Assembly (NCBI GenBank): GCA_965261055.1
Contig: OZ253440.1
Span: forward strand, 434,001-498,000
Reading direction: 5' to 3'
Length of the DNA stretch: 64,000 bases
Source: G965261055 sp965261055 [NCBI: Fibrobacteria bacterium]
GTDB taxonomy: Bacteria > Fibrobacterota > Fibrobacteria > UBA11236
The stretch's first letter is position 1. Each line of letters starts with the position of its first letter. Below the pieces are notes generated by a model, which worked only from the letters and a program-made list of their open reading frames with translations, was not told the DNA's origin and ran no database searches. A program made the translations under genes and the position numbers. This document shows, piece by piece, positions 45,077 through 53,641 of the stretch.

Positions 45077-45680
45077 TGTATGAATTGTAAAACAGAATTA
45101 AGGGAAAGTGGGTTTTTTAAAAAGGTGTATATCTTTTAAAGTAACCAAATATCTGTAATTAATGAATATCACGATAAAAAATCTGATAAATTCTGTACAG
45201 AATGTGGAGGAGAGCTCTATGATAAATATAAAATGGAGCATTAAGAAGAAAAAGAGGAATTGACAAAAAAGGTACAACAATTGATAAGACACATTCCTGT
45301 TATTTCTACTTATTCTCATTGAATTAAGATTATAGTGCCTTAGACATAATAAACAGGGATAATAAACAGGGCAATCAACAACAGAAACAGGAGTGATTTC
45401 TAAGCGTACTTCTTCTTTTATAGATTTCTTTGGAGTACAATCAAGGCATCATAACAAAAAACTAAAAACTGGAGAAGACATATGCTTCTCACGATTAAGA
45501 ATTCAAACTTTAAATCAAGAAGGAAATTTAGCAATTGCTACTGACATTGATTATTCTGAATTGGGAACAGAAAAAGGAATAGTAGTGGTTTATACGGTAA
45601 GAACTACCATAAAGCTAAATAACTTGGAAATATTAGAAGAAAAAATCAGAGCTAATCAAAGAAATAACTATTGTAAATGA
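45077..45680 (+). pseudogene. Decayed zinc-ribbon/YbjQ-like protein gene
   Basis: A first frame reads CMNC (45077-45088) ... CTECGGELYDKYKMEH with two in-frame TAA codons, so a two-knuckle zinc ribbon is broken. After shifts it continues as DYSALDI and then TGQSTTETGVISKRTSSFIDF through FFGVQSRHHNKKLKTGEDIC to DIDYSELGTEKGIVVVYTV, a YbjQ-like heavy-metal-binding-type domain. The open part 45393-45680 alone would encode 95 residues from GTG. A perfect 13-base tandem duplication (45346-45371) is one of the disrupting changes. The arrangement zinc ribbon plus YbjQ-like domain is one I associate with Bacteroidetes. Confidence 0.65.
45346..45371. repeat. 13-bp perfect tandem duplication inside the zinc-ribbon/YbjQ pseudogene
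   Basis: ATAATAAACAGGG occurs at 45346-45358 and again at 45359-45371. A 13-base insertion by duplication breaks the reading frame. Confidence 0.85.
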
Positions 45681-45890
45681 TAGACTTAATTACCTAATAA
45701 AATTGTGAAAAATGATAGTCAATTATGAAATTGTAGATTATACTAAAGATAAAGATATACAAAAACTTTTTGATGATGTTAATAAAAAGGAATTACCTTT
45801 GCTCAAAAGAGCTAAAACACTGATAATTCCAACGATTGCACCGTGTCAAAATCGTGCCATAACAATGAGTTTTTAAAAAAAAGTAACTAT

Positions 45891-45926
45891 ATAAATAACT
45901 GATATATAAGTTATTTATAAATTTTT
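45891..45926 (+). terminator. AT-rich hairpin followed by T-tract
   Basis: ATAAATAACT (45891-45900) pairs perfectly with AGTTATTTAT (45909-45918) over an 8-base loop, followed by AAATTTTTT. A 10-bp stem is good, but the arm is almost pure A/T. Confidence 0.45.
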
Positions 45927-45935
45927 TAGCTGTAA

Positions 45936-45968
45936 AGATAAGAGTTCAAGTCTCTTCGCCTATATTAA
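45936..45968 (+). tRNA. tRNA 3'-end-like fragment (T arm and acceptor only)
   Basis: AAGAG-TTCAAGT-CTCTT (about 45940-45956) fits a tRNA T arm: 5-bp stem and a 7-base loop of the TTCRANY type, followed by CGCCTATA as a possible acceptor 3' strand. No 5' half, D arm or anticodon arm is found upstream, so this is not a working tRNA gene. It is followed at once by a strong terminator. Such 3' fragments are left when elements integrate at a tRNA gene. The identity and even the tRNA origin are uncertain. Confidence 0.3.
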
Positions 45969-45976
45969 AGTAAAAA

Positions 45977-46004
45977 CCGAGACATAGAGTCTCGGCTTTT
46001 TTGT
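45977..46004 (+). terminator. Rho-independent terminator
   Basis: CCGAGAC (45977-45983), loop ATAGA, GTCTCGG (45989-45995), then C and a six-T run. Perfect 7-bp GC-rich stem, the clearest terminator of the window. Confidence 0.9.
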
Positions 46005-46425
46005 TGTGCATTAATTAAAAAAATCAATAAAATTTATCATCATCTCTAATAACTTTTAGAAAATGAAATCCATGTATATAAACCCTTAATTATAATAAAA
46101 CTTATGAGATTTTGTATTGCTAATATATATATTTAATTTACCTCTATAAGATTCATAAATAATAGCATGATCTGGTTTAATACTCTTACCTATATAATGT
46201 CTAAACTATACCACAAATTCCAATTAATTTCTTATCATAAAATAAGTTGATACATTCATAATTTGGGCAATTTACCAACTCTAAAACACATTATTTCAAT
46301 AAATTATGGGGAGTTTTTTTTGTTTATCTCTCTAAGTCAAAGAAATGATATCTAAAATATTTTTTTATCAATACGATGTATTTTTATGCTCATTTATTTT
46401 TTTTTGTGTAAATATAGAGGTATAA

Positions 46426-46506
46426 TTGTTAAGTTTAACCACATTATTGTTTTATCTTTCATTCTTTTAAATATTTTGTGAACAACAACCTTATGAAACT
46501 TAACAA
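46426..46506. repeat. 11-bp inverted repeat around the left direct repeat
   Basis: TTGTTAAGTTT (46426-46436) and AAACTTAACAA (46496-46506) are exact reverse complements, 59 bases apart. The right arm is part of the left copy of the 35-base direct repeat. Confidence 0.6.
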
Positions 46507-46510
46507 CTAA
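46476..46510 (+). repeat. Left copy of a 35-bp direct repeat
   Basis: The sequence beginning TTGTGAACAACAACCTTATG and ending AACAACTAA matches 48182-48216 at 29 of 35 positions by eye, the differences being mostly transitions. It lies 19 bases before the DUF1801 gene. Together the two copies bracket DUF1801 and the IS481-like transposase. Confidence 0.75.
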
Positions 46511-46529
46511 CTTATAACACACAAATTGG

Positions 46530-46986
46530 ATGAAATATAAAGCAAATACTGTTAGTGACTATATTAATAATATTCCAAAAGACAGAAAATTTGTTATTAA
46601 AAAACTGAGAAAAATCTTAAATACAAATCTGCCAAAAGGATTTTTTGAACAGATTAATTATAATATGATTGGTTATGTTGTTCCGCATTCTTTATATCTA
46701 GATGGTTATCATTGCAATCCTAAATTACCGTTGCCTTTTATTCATATTGCATCTCAAAAAAACTTTATAGCCCTTTATCATAGCGGAATTTATGCAAATC
46801 CCGATTTATTAAAATTGGTTTATAACTCAATATTCAAAACATTGTAAATATAAATTAGATATGGGAAAAAGCTGTATTAGATTTAAAAAAATGGACGATA
46901 TACCATATCAATTAATTGAAGAACTGGTAAAAAAAATCTCCCCAGAACAATGGATAGAAATATATGAGAGTATTCTGAAAAGATAA
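46530..46986 (+). pseudogene. Frameshifted DUF1801 protein gene
   Basis: The first 99 or so codons read as a DUF1801 protein: YINNIPKDRKFVIKKLRKIL, NYNMIGYVVPHSLYLDGYHC, LPFIHIASQKNFIALYHSGIY. One extra T at about 46827 shifts the frame and gives an early stop at 46847; in the next frame the protein continues YSKHCKYKLDMGKSCIRFKK, DDIPYQLIEELVKKISPEQW to a stop at 46986. With the single T removed, a full-length (about 151-residue) protein is restored. The inactivation therefore looks recent, unless it is a sequencing error. The family is common in Bacteroidetes and of unknown function (YdhG-like). Confidence 0.85.
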
Positions 46987-47227
46987 ATAATTGGGTTTAT
47001 AAACTTTTAATAAATATAACAAAAGCGTTTCTAGCTGATTAATTTTACCATGTTATTTTTTATTTTTCAGTTTTTTAAACGCTTATGGTGTTTATGGTGG
47101 GCCTGTTGAACTGGAAATAACTTTAGGAAGAAGTTCGTTAAAAAGTTATTTCATTTCGATAATGTCACGAATTAATTGCAAAAGAATGACAGTTTGTTTT
47201 AAATTTATATAATCAAAAAACAAAAAA

Positions 47228-48191
47228 ATGAAACAAACTTATCATTCAAACGCAACAACAAATGTATGATTACGAAAGAAAATTAGTAAGAGCAACACAA
47301 CAAATTTAGAATTATCTGAGAAATATGGAGTATCAGAAAACATAATCTATAAGTGGAAAAACAGAGAAGTCTTTGAAGATAAAATTTAACACCATATAAA
47401 ATTCCTTATTCACTTAGTAAAACAGAAATGTTTATTGCCATTAAACTAAGGAAATTACTTGGTGGTCATTAGATGAAATTACAGAAGCTGTACACTCTGA
47501 AAAACCAGTAAAAATTAGGAGTGCTACTTATAGAACTTTTGTTCGTGAAGAAATTAATATTATTCAAAAAAAAGAAAGAGAAAAGTCTAAAAATTCAAAA
47601 ATACGATCTTGGATGTTATGTATTTTCCAAAAATAAATGGTTCAAAACATTATCTTTTTGTAACCATAGATAGACCAAAACCTTATATTATAAAATATAC
47701 GATGCTAATGTGCAGAGGAATTTATGCTAGAATGTATAGATTTTTACCTTTTGGGATTACACATGTTCTAATAGATAATGAACTTGAGTTTACCAATAAG
47801 ATTACTAAAAAATAAAAAAGAAGAATATTGTAAAAACCAAGTAAATTAGATGTTATTTGTCAGAATAACAACATAGACTATAGATGCACTAAGTTATTCA
47901 TACCAAAAACAAATGGAATGATTGAGAAAGCAAATGACATTATAAAGAAAGAAACTATCAAAAAAAGTATTCTTCTTTAGAAGAAATGAACATTGATTTA
48001 ATGAACTTCTTAGTCTATTATAATCTATTTAGAAGATACCAAGAAGGTTTAAGAAGAGAACTAGAGGTAAAAACCCCTTTTGATGCAGTTGAAAATAGTA
48101 TGAATTAGACTCTGAAATATTTAAAACAAAACCTGATGATTTTAAAAATAAAATTTTAAATCTTAAACTTATTATGACAAGTTGTGAGTAA
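47228..48191 (+). pseudogene. Decayed IS481-like transposase
   Basis: Pieces in all three frames line up as one transposase: start MKQTYHSNATTNV; an HTH region NLELSEKYGVSENIIYKWKN; SLDEITEAVHSEKP and SATYRTFVREEINI; then the rve/DDE core, with D in MDVMYFPKINGSKHYLFVTI (47609 onward), D in HVLIDNELEFTN (about 47763) and E in IPKTNGMIEKANDII (about 47918); then LVYYNLFRRYQEGL, RELEVKTPFDAVEN, and DDFKNKILNLK to a stop at 48191. Many frameshifts and stops make it dead. A TGTCAC at 47163 may be its left end; I could not match a convincing partner on the right. Confidence 0.82.
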
Positions 48192-48216
48192 TAACCTTGT
48201 GAAGGTTAACAACTAA
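48182..48216 (+). repeat. Right copy of the 35-bp direct repeat
   Basis: TTGTGAGTAATAACCTTGTG and onward to AACAACTAA. It contains a perfect palindrome TAACCTT-GTG-AAGGTTA (48192-48208) that is partly eroded in the left copy. It overlaps the last codons of the transposase remnant and lies 49 bases before yaaA. Confidence 0.75.
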
Positions 48217-48264
48217 TCTATTTAAATTATAGCTTAATATAATGAGTTTTATTATTTTTTAGCT

Positions 48265-49035
48265 ATGCTTGTTATTTTATCGCCAGCAAAAACATTAGAT
48301 CTTGAAACTTCTTTTTCAAAAGATGTAGATTCTACACAACCATTTTTTTTGGAACAAGCTCAAACTTTAATTAAAGGTTTAAGAAAATTAACACTAACAC
48401 AAATAGAAAAATTAATGAAAGTGAGTCCAAAATTAGCTGAGCTTAATTTTGAAAGGTTTCAAGAATGGTCTTTACCTTTTTCTAATAAAAATTCTCGTCC
48501 TTCTATATTTACATTTATGGGAGATGTTTACAAGGGATTAGATGTATATACTTTGTCTTCTAGTGATTTTAAATTTATGCAAGAAAGAATAGGAATTTTA
48601 TCTGGACTTTATGGTTTTTTAAAACCTTTTGATTTAATACAACCTTATCGTTTAGAAATGGGAACTTCTTTTAAAAATGAAAGAGGAGTTAATCTGTACG
48701 CTTTTTGGAAGAATCAAATAAGAACATTTTTAGAGCAAGAATGCTCAGATACTTGGGTTAATTTAGCATCTAATGAATATTATAAAGTTATATCTCAAGA
48801 AAGAATTCAAAAGAAAGTAATTATGCCAGTTTTTAAAGATGAGAAAAATGGGGTACTTAAGGTCATTAGTTTCTACGCAAAAAAGGCTAGGGGTATGATG
48901 ACTCGTTACATTGTACAAAATCGAATAGACGCTCCCGATGGTTTAAAAGATTTTCAAGATCAAGGTTATGTTTTTGATTTAAAGTTGTCTACAGAAGAAC
49001 AGTATATTTTTACTAGAAAAGAAAATTATCTTTAG
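48265..49035 (+). CDS. yaaA: Peroxide stress protein YaaA (DUF328)
   Basis: YaaA lowers intracellular free iron during peroxide stress in E. coli and has DNA-binding ability in structural work. The 256-residue protein starts with the diagnostic MLVILSPAKTLDLET and has FMGDVYKGLD, LSGLYGFLKPFDLIQPYRLEMG and VISFYAKKARGMMTRYI. A TATAAT hexamer (48238-48243) 22 bases before the ATG could be the -10 box. It is the first intact gene after the decay zone. Confidence 0.94.
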   Translation: MLVILSPAKTLDLETSFSKDVDSTQPFFLEQAQTLIKGLRKLTLTQIEKLMKVSPKLAELNFERFQEWSLPFSNKNSRPSIFTFMGDVYKGLDVYTLSSSDFKFMQERIGILSGLYGFLKPFDLIQPYRLEMGTSFKNERGVNLYAFWKNQIRTFLEQECSDTWVNLASNEYYKVISQERIQKKVIMPVFKDEKNGVLKVISFYAKKARGMMTRYIVQNRIDAPDGLKDFQDQGYVFDLKLSTEEQYIFTRKENYL

Positions 49036-49082
49036 TTTAATAAGCATTAGCAAGTAAATTTTCCAATGAATTTTTTTTAAAA

Positions 49083-49637
49083 ATGAGAATACGATACAAT
49101 TCACCAGCAATTTTAACTTATTCTTTACTGTCCTTTTTATTGTTATTAACAAGTGAAATTACAAATGGAGAAATTCTTCGTTCTTTTACTTTATATTCGC
49201 CTATGGATTTTTCAGATCCTTTAAATTATTGGAGACTATTCTCTTATAGTTTAGGGCACCAAGATTGGTCTCATTTTATAGGAAACTTCTCTCTTATTTT
49301 AGTTCTGGGTCCAACTTTGGAAGAGAGATATGGTTCTTATCATTTACTTTTTATTATTTTATTAACTTCTTTAATTACTGGAGTTCTTCACATTTTATTC
49401 TTTCCTGCTTCGGGAATTATGGGTGCTAGTGGCATTGTCTTTTTATTTATTATTTTAATTTCTTTCACGAATACTCATAAAGGAGAAATACCTTTGACAT
49501 TCATTGTTGTGTTTATTCTTTTTTTGACTAAAGAATTTTTAGATACTTTTAAGAATGATCAAATCTCTCAACTTGCTCATATTTTAGGGGGAGTTTTAGG
49601 AAGTATTCTAGGTTTTGTTCTTAATCAAAGACGTTGA
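49083..49637 (+). CDS. Rhomboid-family intramembrane serine protease
   Basis: A six-helix protease of 184 residues. The catalytic serine is S116 in GIMGASGIVF, the partner histidine is H166 in QLAHILGG, and the oxyanion/HN region is SHFIGNFSLILVLGPTLEERYG (H64, N68). Size and helix number fit the minimal bacterial rhomboid. Substrates are unknown. The 3' end overlaps convergent folC by 30 bases. Confidence 0.88.
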   Translation: MRIRYNSPAILTYSLLSFLLLLTSEITNGEILRSFTLYSPMDFSDPLNYWRLFSYSLGHQDWSHFIGNFSLILVLGPTLEERYGSYHLLFIILLTSLITGVLHILFFPASGIMGASGIVFLFIILISFTNTHKGEIPLTFIVVFILFLTKEFLDTFKNDQISQLAHILGGVLGSILGFVLNQRR

Positions 49638-50900
49638 ATTCTCATTGTAAATAGCTTTTAATCTAGGAAGAATTTTCCCTAATAGATAAAATGAACCACA
49701 AACCAATAGTCCATTAGAGTCCAGTCCTTTTATTTTAGTTAGAGTTTTTGCAATAGAGTTTTGATGTGACCATAATAACCATGAGTTATCTTTTGTTTTA
49801 ACGTCTTTGAAAGAAAGGTGACGAGAAATTGTAGTCATTTCTAAAAAGTATTTAGAGTTTATTTTTAAAGAAGAAATTTTTTCTAAAGCATTAGAATAGT
49901 CTTTATCCTTTAAGTGTGAAAAAAGAATTGTCCAAGAGTAATTTGGAAAATATGTGTTGATATAGTCAATTAAACTATCAATACCTTGAGGATTATGTCC
50001 TCCATCAAATAGAGTAATAGGTATATTATTATTTGGACATTTAAATACAGTTTGACAACCTATTTTAGATTTAAGAGGCGGCATTTTTTTTAAAGGAAAC
50101 TCTCCTTTCCAAAATTCTAAGCTTTGAAAAGCTAAGTTAAGATTTTTAAGATGGGTTTTTGAAAAGTTATTATTTTTAGGTAATTGAATAATTTTTTTTA
50201 GCCCTTTTATTGATGTTTTTGTAATATTTTTTGTTTCTATAATTTTTAAATTAGTATTTATTTCTTTACAACGCTCTTTAATTCTTTTTTGTAAAGAAGA
50301 TCTATGTTCTCCAGTAACTACAAAAGATTGAGGTTGAATAATTCCTATTTTTTCTTCCCAAATTTTGGAAAGAGTATAACCTAGTATGTCACAATGATCG
50401 TAATCAACTGAAGTAATAATAGACAATTGGGAAGAAACAATATTTGTGCTATCTAGTCGACCACCTAATCCAACCTCTAAAATTACAATATCACACTTTT
50501 GTGATTTGAAATAAAATAAAGCAAGTGCTGTAACAACCTCAAAATAGGTACAAGATAAATCTATAATATTAGTTTGATATTTTTGAAGCCATTTTAAAAT
50601 CCACTCTTTAGAAATCATTTTTTGATTTATAAGAATACGTTCTCTAAAATCAATAAGATGTGGTGAAGTGTAAAGTCCAATCTTTTGATACTTGTAATAG
50701 GGGAGTAACTGACTTAAATAATAAGATGTACTACCTTTTCCATTAGTTCCACCAACATGAATATACATTTGTTTTTGATGAGGATTTTGGCAACATTCTA
50801 AAAGAGCTCTAATATTTTTTAACCCTAACTTAATGCTGAACTGATTTCTGTTATATAAAAAACAAAGAGCATCTTGGTAAGATTGAATGGAATTCATCAA
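49608..50900 (-). CDS. folC: Folylpolyglutamate/dihydrofolate synthase
   Basis: FolC adds glutamate to dihydropteroate and/or folates. The P-loop GGTNGKGST lies at 50-58, followed by YTSPHLIDFRERI and LEVGLGGRLDSTN, and a C-terminal Mur-ligase-type domain with DGGHNPQG. Length is 430 residues. It lies 29 bases after accD, the usual accD-folC order of many proteobacteria. Confidence 0.93.
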   Translation of the reverse strand: MMNSIQSYQDALCFLYNRNQFSIKLGLKNIRALLECCQNPHQKQMYIHVGGTNGKGSTSYYLSQLLPYYKYQKIGLYTSPHLIDFRERILINQKMISKEWILKWLQKYQTNIIDLSCTYFEVVTALALFYFKSQKCDIVILEVGLGGRLDSTNIVSSQLSIITSVDYDHCDILGYTLSKIWEEKIGIIQPQSFVVTGEHRSSLQKRIKERCKEINTNLKIIETKNITKTSIKGLKKIIQLPKNNNFSKTHLKNLNLAFQSLEFWKGEFPLKKMPPLKSKIGCQTVFKCPNNNIPITLFDGGHNPQGIDSLIDYINTYFPNYSWTILFSHLKDKDYSNALEKISSLKINSKYFLEMTTISRHLSFKDVKTKDNSWLLWSHQNSIAKTLTKIKGLDSNGLLVCGSFYLLGKILPRLKAIYNENSTSLIKNKT

Positions 50901-50929
50901 TATGCAATAGATTAAGAAATTTTAAATAT

Positions 50930-51787
50930 TTAATAGGATTGATTTTCGCATTTTCTAGAAAGATGTTGAATAACTTTATAAAGTTCTTCTTTGAGTTGGG
51001 GACGATCTACAATCATATCAATAAAACCTTTTTCCATTAAAAACTCTGCTTTTTGAAAATTTTTAGGAAGTTTTTCACCAATTGTTTCTTGCACGACACG
51101 AGCTCCAGCAAACCCAATTAAAGCATTAGGTTCGGCAATATGGATATCTCCAAGCATTGCAAAACTAGCTGTTACACCACCTGTTGTTGGATCAGTAAGG
51201 ACACAAATATATGGTAAAGAATGACGATTCATTTCACCAATGTAAGCTGATGTTTTAGCCATCTGTAAAAGAGAAAAGGAGCCTTCCTGCATTCGAGCTC
51301 CACCTGATTTAGATATGATTACAGCAGGACATTTATATTCAATGGCTCTTTTAAAAACGCGAGTAATTTTTTCACCTTCTACGGTTCCCATAGAACCGCC
51401 TCCGAATTTAAATTCCATAGCTCCAATTGAGAAAGTTTGGTTAAAAATTTTACCAAGACCTGAGATAACAGCAGAATTTTGACCTGTTTTTTTTATATAA
51501 GTATTTAATCGATCTTTATATTTTTTTTTATCATAAAAGTTAAGAGGATCTTTTGATTTTAATTCGGAATCAAACTCTTTAAAAGAATCATTATCTGTTA
51601 GCAAATCAATATAGTTTCTAGCAGAAATTCTAAAATGATGATAGCAAGATTTACAGACCCATTTTTCAGCAATGAGATCTCCATAAAAAAAAGTTTCTTT
51701 ACACTGATTACACTGAATCCATAAATCGTCTTTAACGCTTTTCTTTTTTAGGTTAGATATACCTGTCTTAGCTTTATTAAAAAACAT
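50930..51787 (-). CDS. accD: Acetyl-CoA carboxylase carboxyltransferase subunit beta
   Basis: AccD pairs with AccA to transfer the carboxyl from biotin to acetyl-CoA for fatty acid synthesis. The N-terminal zinc ribbon has C26, C29, C45 and C48 (QCNQCK, VCKSCY), then the crotonase-like fold with SKSGGARMQEG and DPTTGGVTASFA. Length is 285 residues. It lies between argH and folC. A BioC-like gene elsewhere in the window supplies a plausible source of biotin. Confidence 0.95.
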   Translation of the reverse strand: MFFNKAKTGISNLKKKSVKDDLWIQCNQCKETFFYGDLIAEKWVCKSCYHHFRISARNYIDLLTDNDSFKEFDSELKSKDPLNFYDKKKYKDRLNTYIKKTGQNSAVISGLGKIFNQTFSIGAMEFKFGGGSMGTVEGEKITRVFKRAIEYKCPAVIISKSGGARMQEGSFSLLQMAKTSAYIGEMNRHSLPYICVLTDPTTGGVTASFAMLGDIHIAEPNALIGFAGARVVQETIGEKLPKNFQKAEFLMEKGFIDMIVDRPQLKEELYKVIQHLSRKCENQSY

Positions 51788-51796
51788 AGTCTTCCT

Positions 51797-53194
51797 TTAT
51801 ATATTTTTTTTGATTGAATGTAAAATATCCTGAGCTTTTTTAAGCTGCTTTTTTATTGATGAATGGGATGTCCCACCATAAATATTACGTTGGTCTGTAC
51901 TGGCTTTGAAGCTAATTTTTTCTTTGATTTTTAAACCATTTTTTATTTTCTTCCACTCTGTATTAGGAAGGTCTAGAAAAGAACAGTTTAAGGCTTCTGA
52001 TTTTTTAATCATTTTACCGACAATTTCATGGGTTTCACGGAAAGGCATACCTTCTAAAACCAGAGCATCGGCTAAGTCTGTTGCGAGGATAGAATCATCC
52101 ATTTTAGATAAAATAATATCTGTTTTGAACTTCATTTCTTTGAGAGATCCACTCATCACTTTTAAACAAGTAAGGATAGTATCAAAAGAATCAAAAACAG
52201 GTTTTTTATCCTCTTGTAAGTCACGATTGTAGCTTAATGGAGTTCCTTTGACTGTACAGAAACAGCTTGTAAAATTACCTATTAATCGTCCTGTTTTGCC
52301 TCTAATTAGTTCCATTGAATCTGGATTCTTTTTTTGTGGCATCATACTAGATCCAGTTGTCCATTCATCCATAAGTTGGATATAGTCAAATTCCTTAGAA
52401 GACCAAATGATAAAATCTTCAGCATAGCGACTTAATAAATTCCCTAAGATGGATAAAGAACTAAGTGTTTCTAAAACATAATCTCGATGAGCCGTAGCAT
52501 CAATACTGTTGTTAGTAGGGCCGATGAAATTTAATTTTTCACTAATGATTTGTCTGTCATAAGAGAATGTTGATCCAGCTAGAGCACCAGAGCCTAAAGG
52601 CATTTGATTCGTTGTTTCAATTAAGTGTTTAAGCCTACTTTTATCACGTTCAAGTGCCCAAAAAAAAGAAAGTAGGTAGTGAGAAATTAATATAGGTTGA
52701 GCCTGTTGTAAGTGAGTGTAACCAGAGATTAAATTTTGTTCATATTCAATAGACTTGTTAAAAAGGTGAGTTTGCAATACAGAAACTTCTTTAATGCATA
52801 ATTTTATTTTATTTCTGATGTATAATCTAAAATCAGTAGCAACTTGATCATTTCTACTTCTTCCAGTATGCAATTTTTTTCCTAGATCGCCAATTCTTTC
52901 TGTTAGAATACGCTCTATAGCCATATGAAGATCTTCATCGTTCTCGTTAAAAATGTCTTTGCGTTGCTCTATGTCTTGTTTAATCTGGGTTAGAGTTGTC
53001 TCTATTTTAGCTTGTTGTTCTTTAGTTAAAACTTTAGAAAGTACAAGAGCATGACTATGTGCAATAGAAACCTGTATATCTTCTTGATAAAAATTTAGAT
53101 CCGTTTCTAGACTGTAGGAAAGTTTTTGCATAATAGGGGATATAGAAGCATCAAATCGACCAGTCCACATTTTTTGATTTAGAGATTTATTCAC
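51797..53194 (-). CDS. argH: Argininosuccinate lyase
   Basis: ArgH cleaves argininosuccinate to arginine and fumarate. The 465-residue protein has HTGRSRNDQVATD (109-121), YTHLQQAQPI, and the superfamily signature GSSMMPQKKNPD (281-292) with the catalytic Ser. No other arg gene is adjacent. It lies 17 bases after doxX and 9 before accD, so this minus-strand block is one long mixed-function transcript. Confidence 0.96.
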   Translation of the reverse strand: MNKSLNQKMWTGRFDASISPIMQKLSYSLETDLNFYQEDIQVSIAHSHALVLSKVLTKEQQAKIETTLTQIKQDIEQRKDIFNENDEDLHMAIERILTERIGDLGKKLHTGRSRNDQVATDFRLYIRNKIKLCIKEVSVLQTHLFNKSIEYEQNLISGYTHLQQAQPILISHYLLSFFWALERDKSRLKHLIETTNQMPLGSGALAGSTFSYDRQIISEKLNFIGPTNNSIDATAHRDYVLETLSSLSILGNLLSRYAEDFIIWSSKEFDYIQLMDEWTTGSSMMPQKKNPDSMELIRGKTGRLIGNFTSCFCTVKGTPLSYNRDLQEDKKPVFDSFDTILTCLKVMSGSLKEMKFKTDIILSKMDDSILATDLADALVLEGMPFRETHEIVGKMIKKSEALNCSFLDLPNTEWKKIKNGLKIKEKISFKASTDQRNIYGGTSHSSIKKQLKKAQDILHSIKKNI

Positions 53195-53211
53195 TGTTAT
53201 ATTGGAAAAAG

Positions 53212-53610
53212 CTATTTTTTATTTTTCAGTTTTGAATCTAATGAATATGAAGTCGTACCAGAAACAAAAAGACTAACAAAGATAAAAAGGTCTTTAAGGG
53301 CTTGGGAATATTCTTTAAAAGAATGGTCTTTTCTTAAGTGGAATATAATTGCAAAAGCCATTGCTAAAAGAAGAAGTAAACTAGCAATACGAGTTTTTAA
53401 ACCTAACACCAATAATATTCCACCTAAAAATTCTATACTTGTGGCTAAAAAGCCAAAGAAAGATGAATAAAAATGATTAAAACTAACACTATTTCCTAAC
53501 CACATCCAAGTTTGAAATCCACCCATTATCTTAGGGAATCCATGAAAAACAAATAAGATACCAATTCCTATCATAAGAATAGTTAAAGCTAAATTTTTTG
53601 TGTATGTCAT
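53212..53610 (-). CDS. DoxX-family membrane protein
   Basis: A 132-residue protein with four membrane helices (about 8-25, 45-70, 72-92, 104-122). FLGGILLVLGLKTRIASLLLLL and the HGFPKIMGG motif near the N-terminus are typical of DoxX/DoxD-like proteins, which are linked to redox or thiol metabolism in a few cases. It lies 31 bases after the CcoG fusion. Precise function unknown. Confidence 0.82.
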   Translation of the reverse strand: MTYTKNLALTILMIGIGILFVFHGFPKIMGGFQTWMWLGNSVSFNHFYSSFFGFLATSIEFLGGILLVLGLKTRIASLLLLLAMAFAIIFHLRKDHSFKEYSQALKDLFIFVSLFVSGTTSYSLDSKLKNKK

Positions 53611-53641
53611 ATACGGACTTTCCTTTATTTTAGTAACGATT

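Larger units (their letters stand above)
45681..46425. other. Gene-poor stretch in the decay zone
   Basis: No convincing gene. A 54-codon plus-strand frame (45712-45876) starts MIVNYEIVDYTKDKDIQKLF but is unrecognised. It contains the hairpin, tRNA-like fragment and terminator listed separately. From about 46290 back to 46030 the minus strand carries broken frames such as NYECINLFYDKKLIGICGIV and SIKPDHAIIYESYRGKLNIY, probably debris of another foreign gene. Confidence 0.4.

Noticed and set aside
45712-45876. 54-residue ORF starting MIVNYEIVDY
   Set aside because: No family recognised, no ribosome-binding site, within debris; kept only as a note in the gap entry.
46426-46510. Integron attC site
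   Set aside because: The inverted repeat and short orphan genes suggested a cassette array, but no GTTRRRY core or paired R/L boxes can be placed and no integrase is present.
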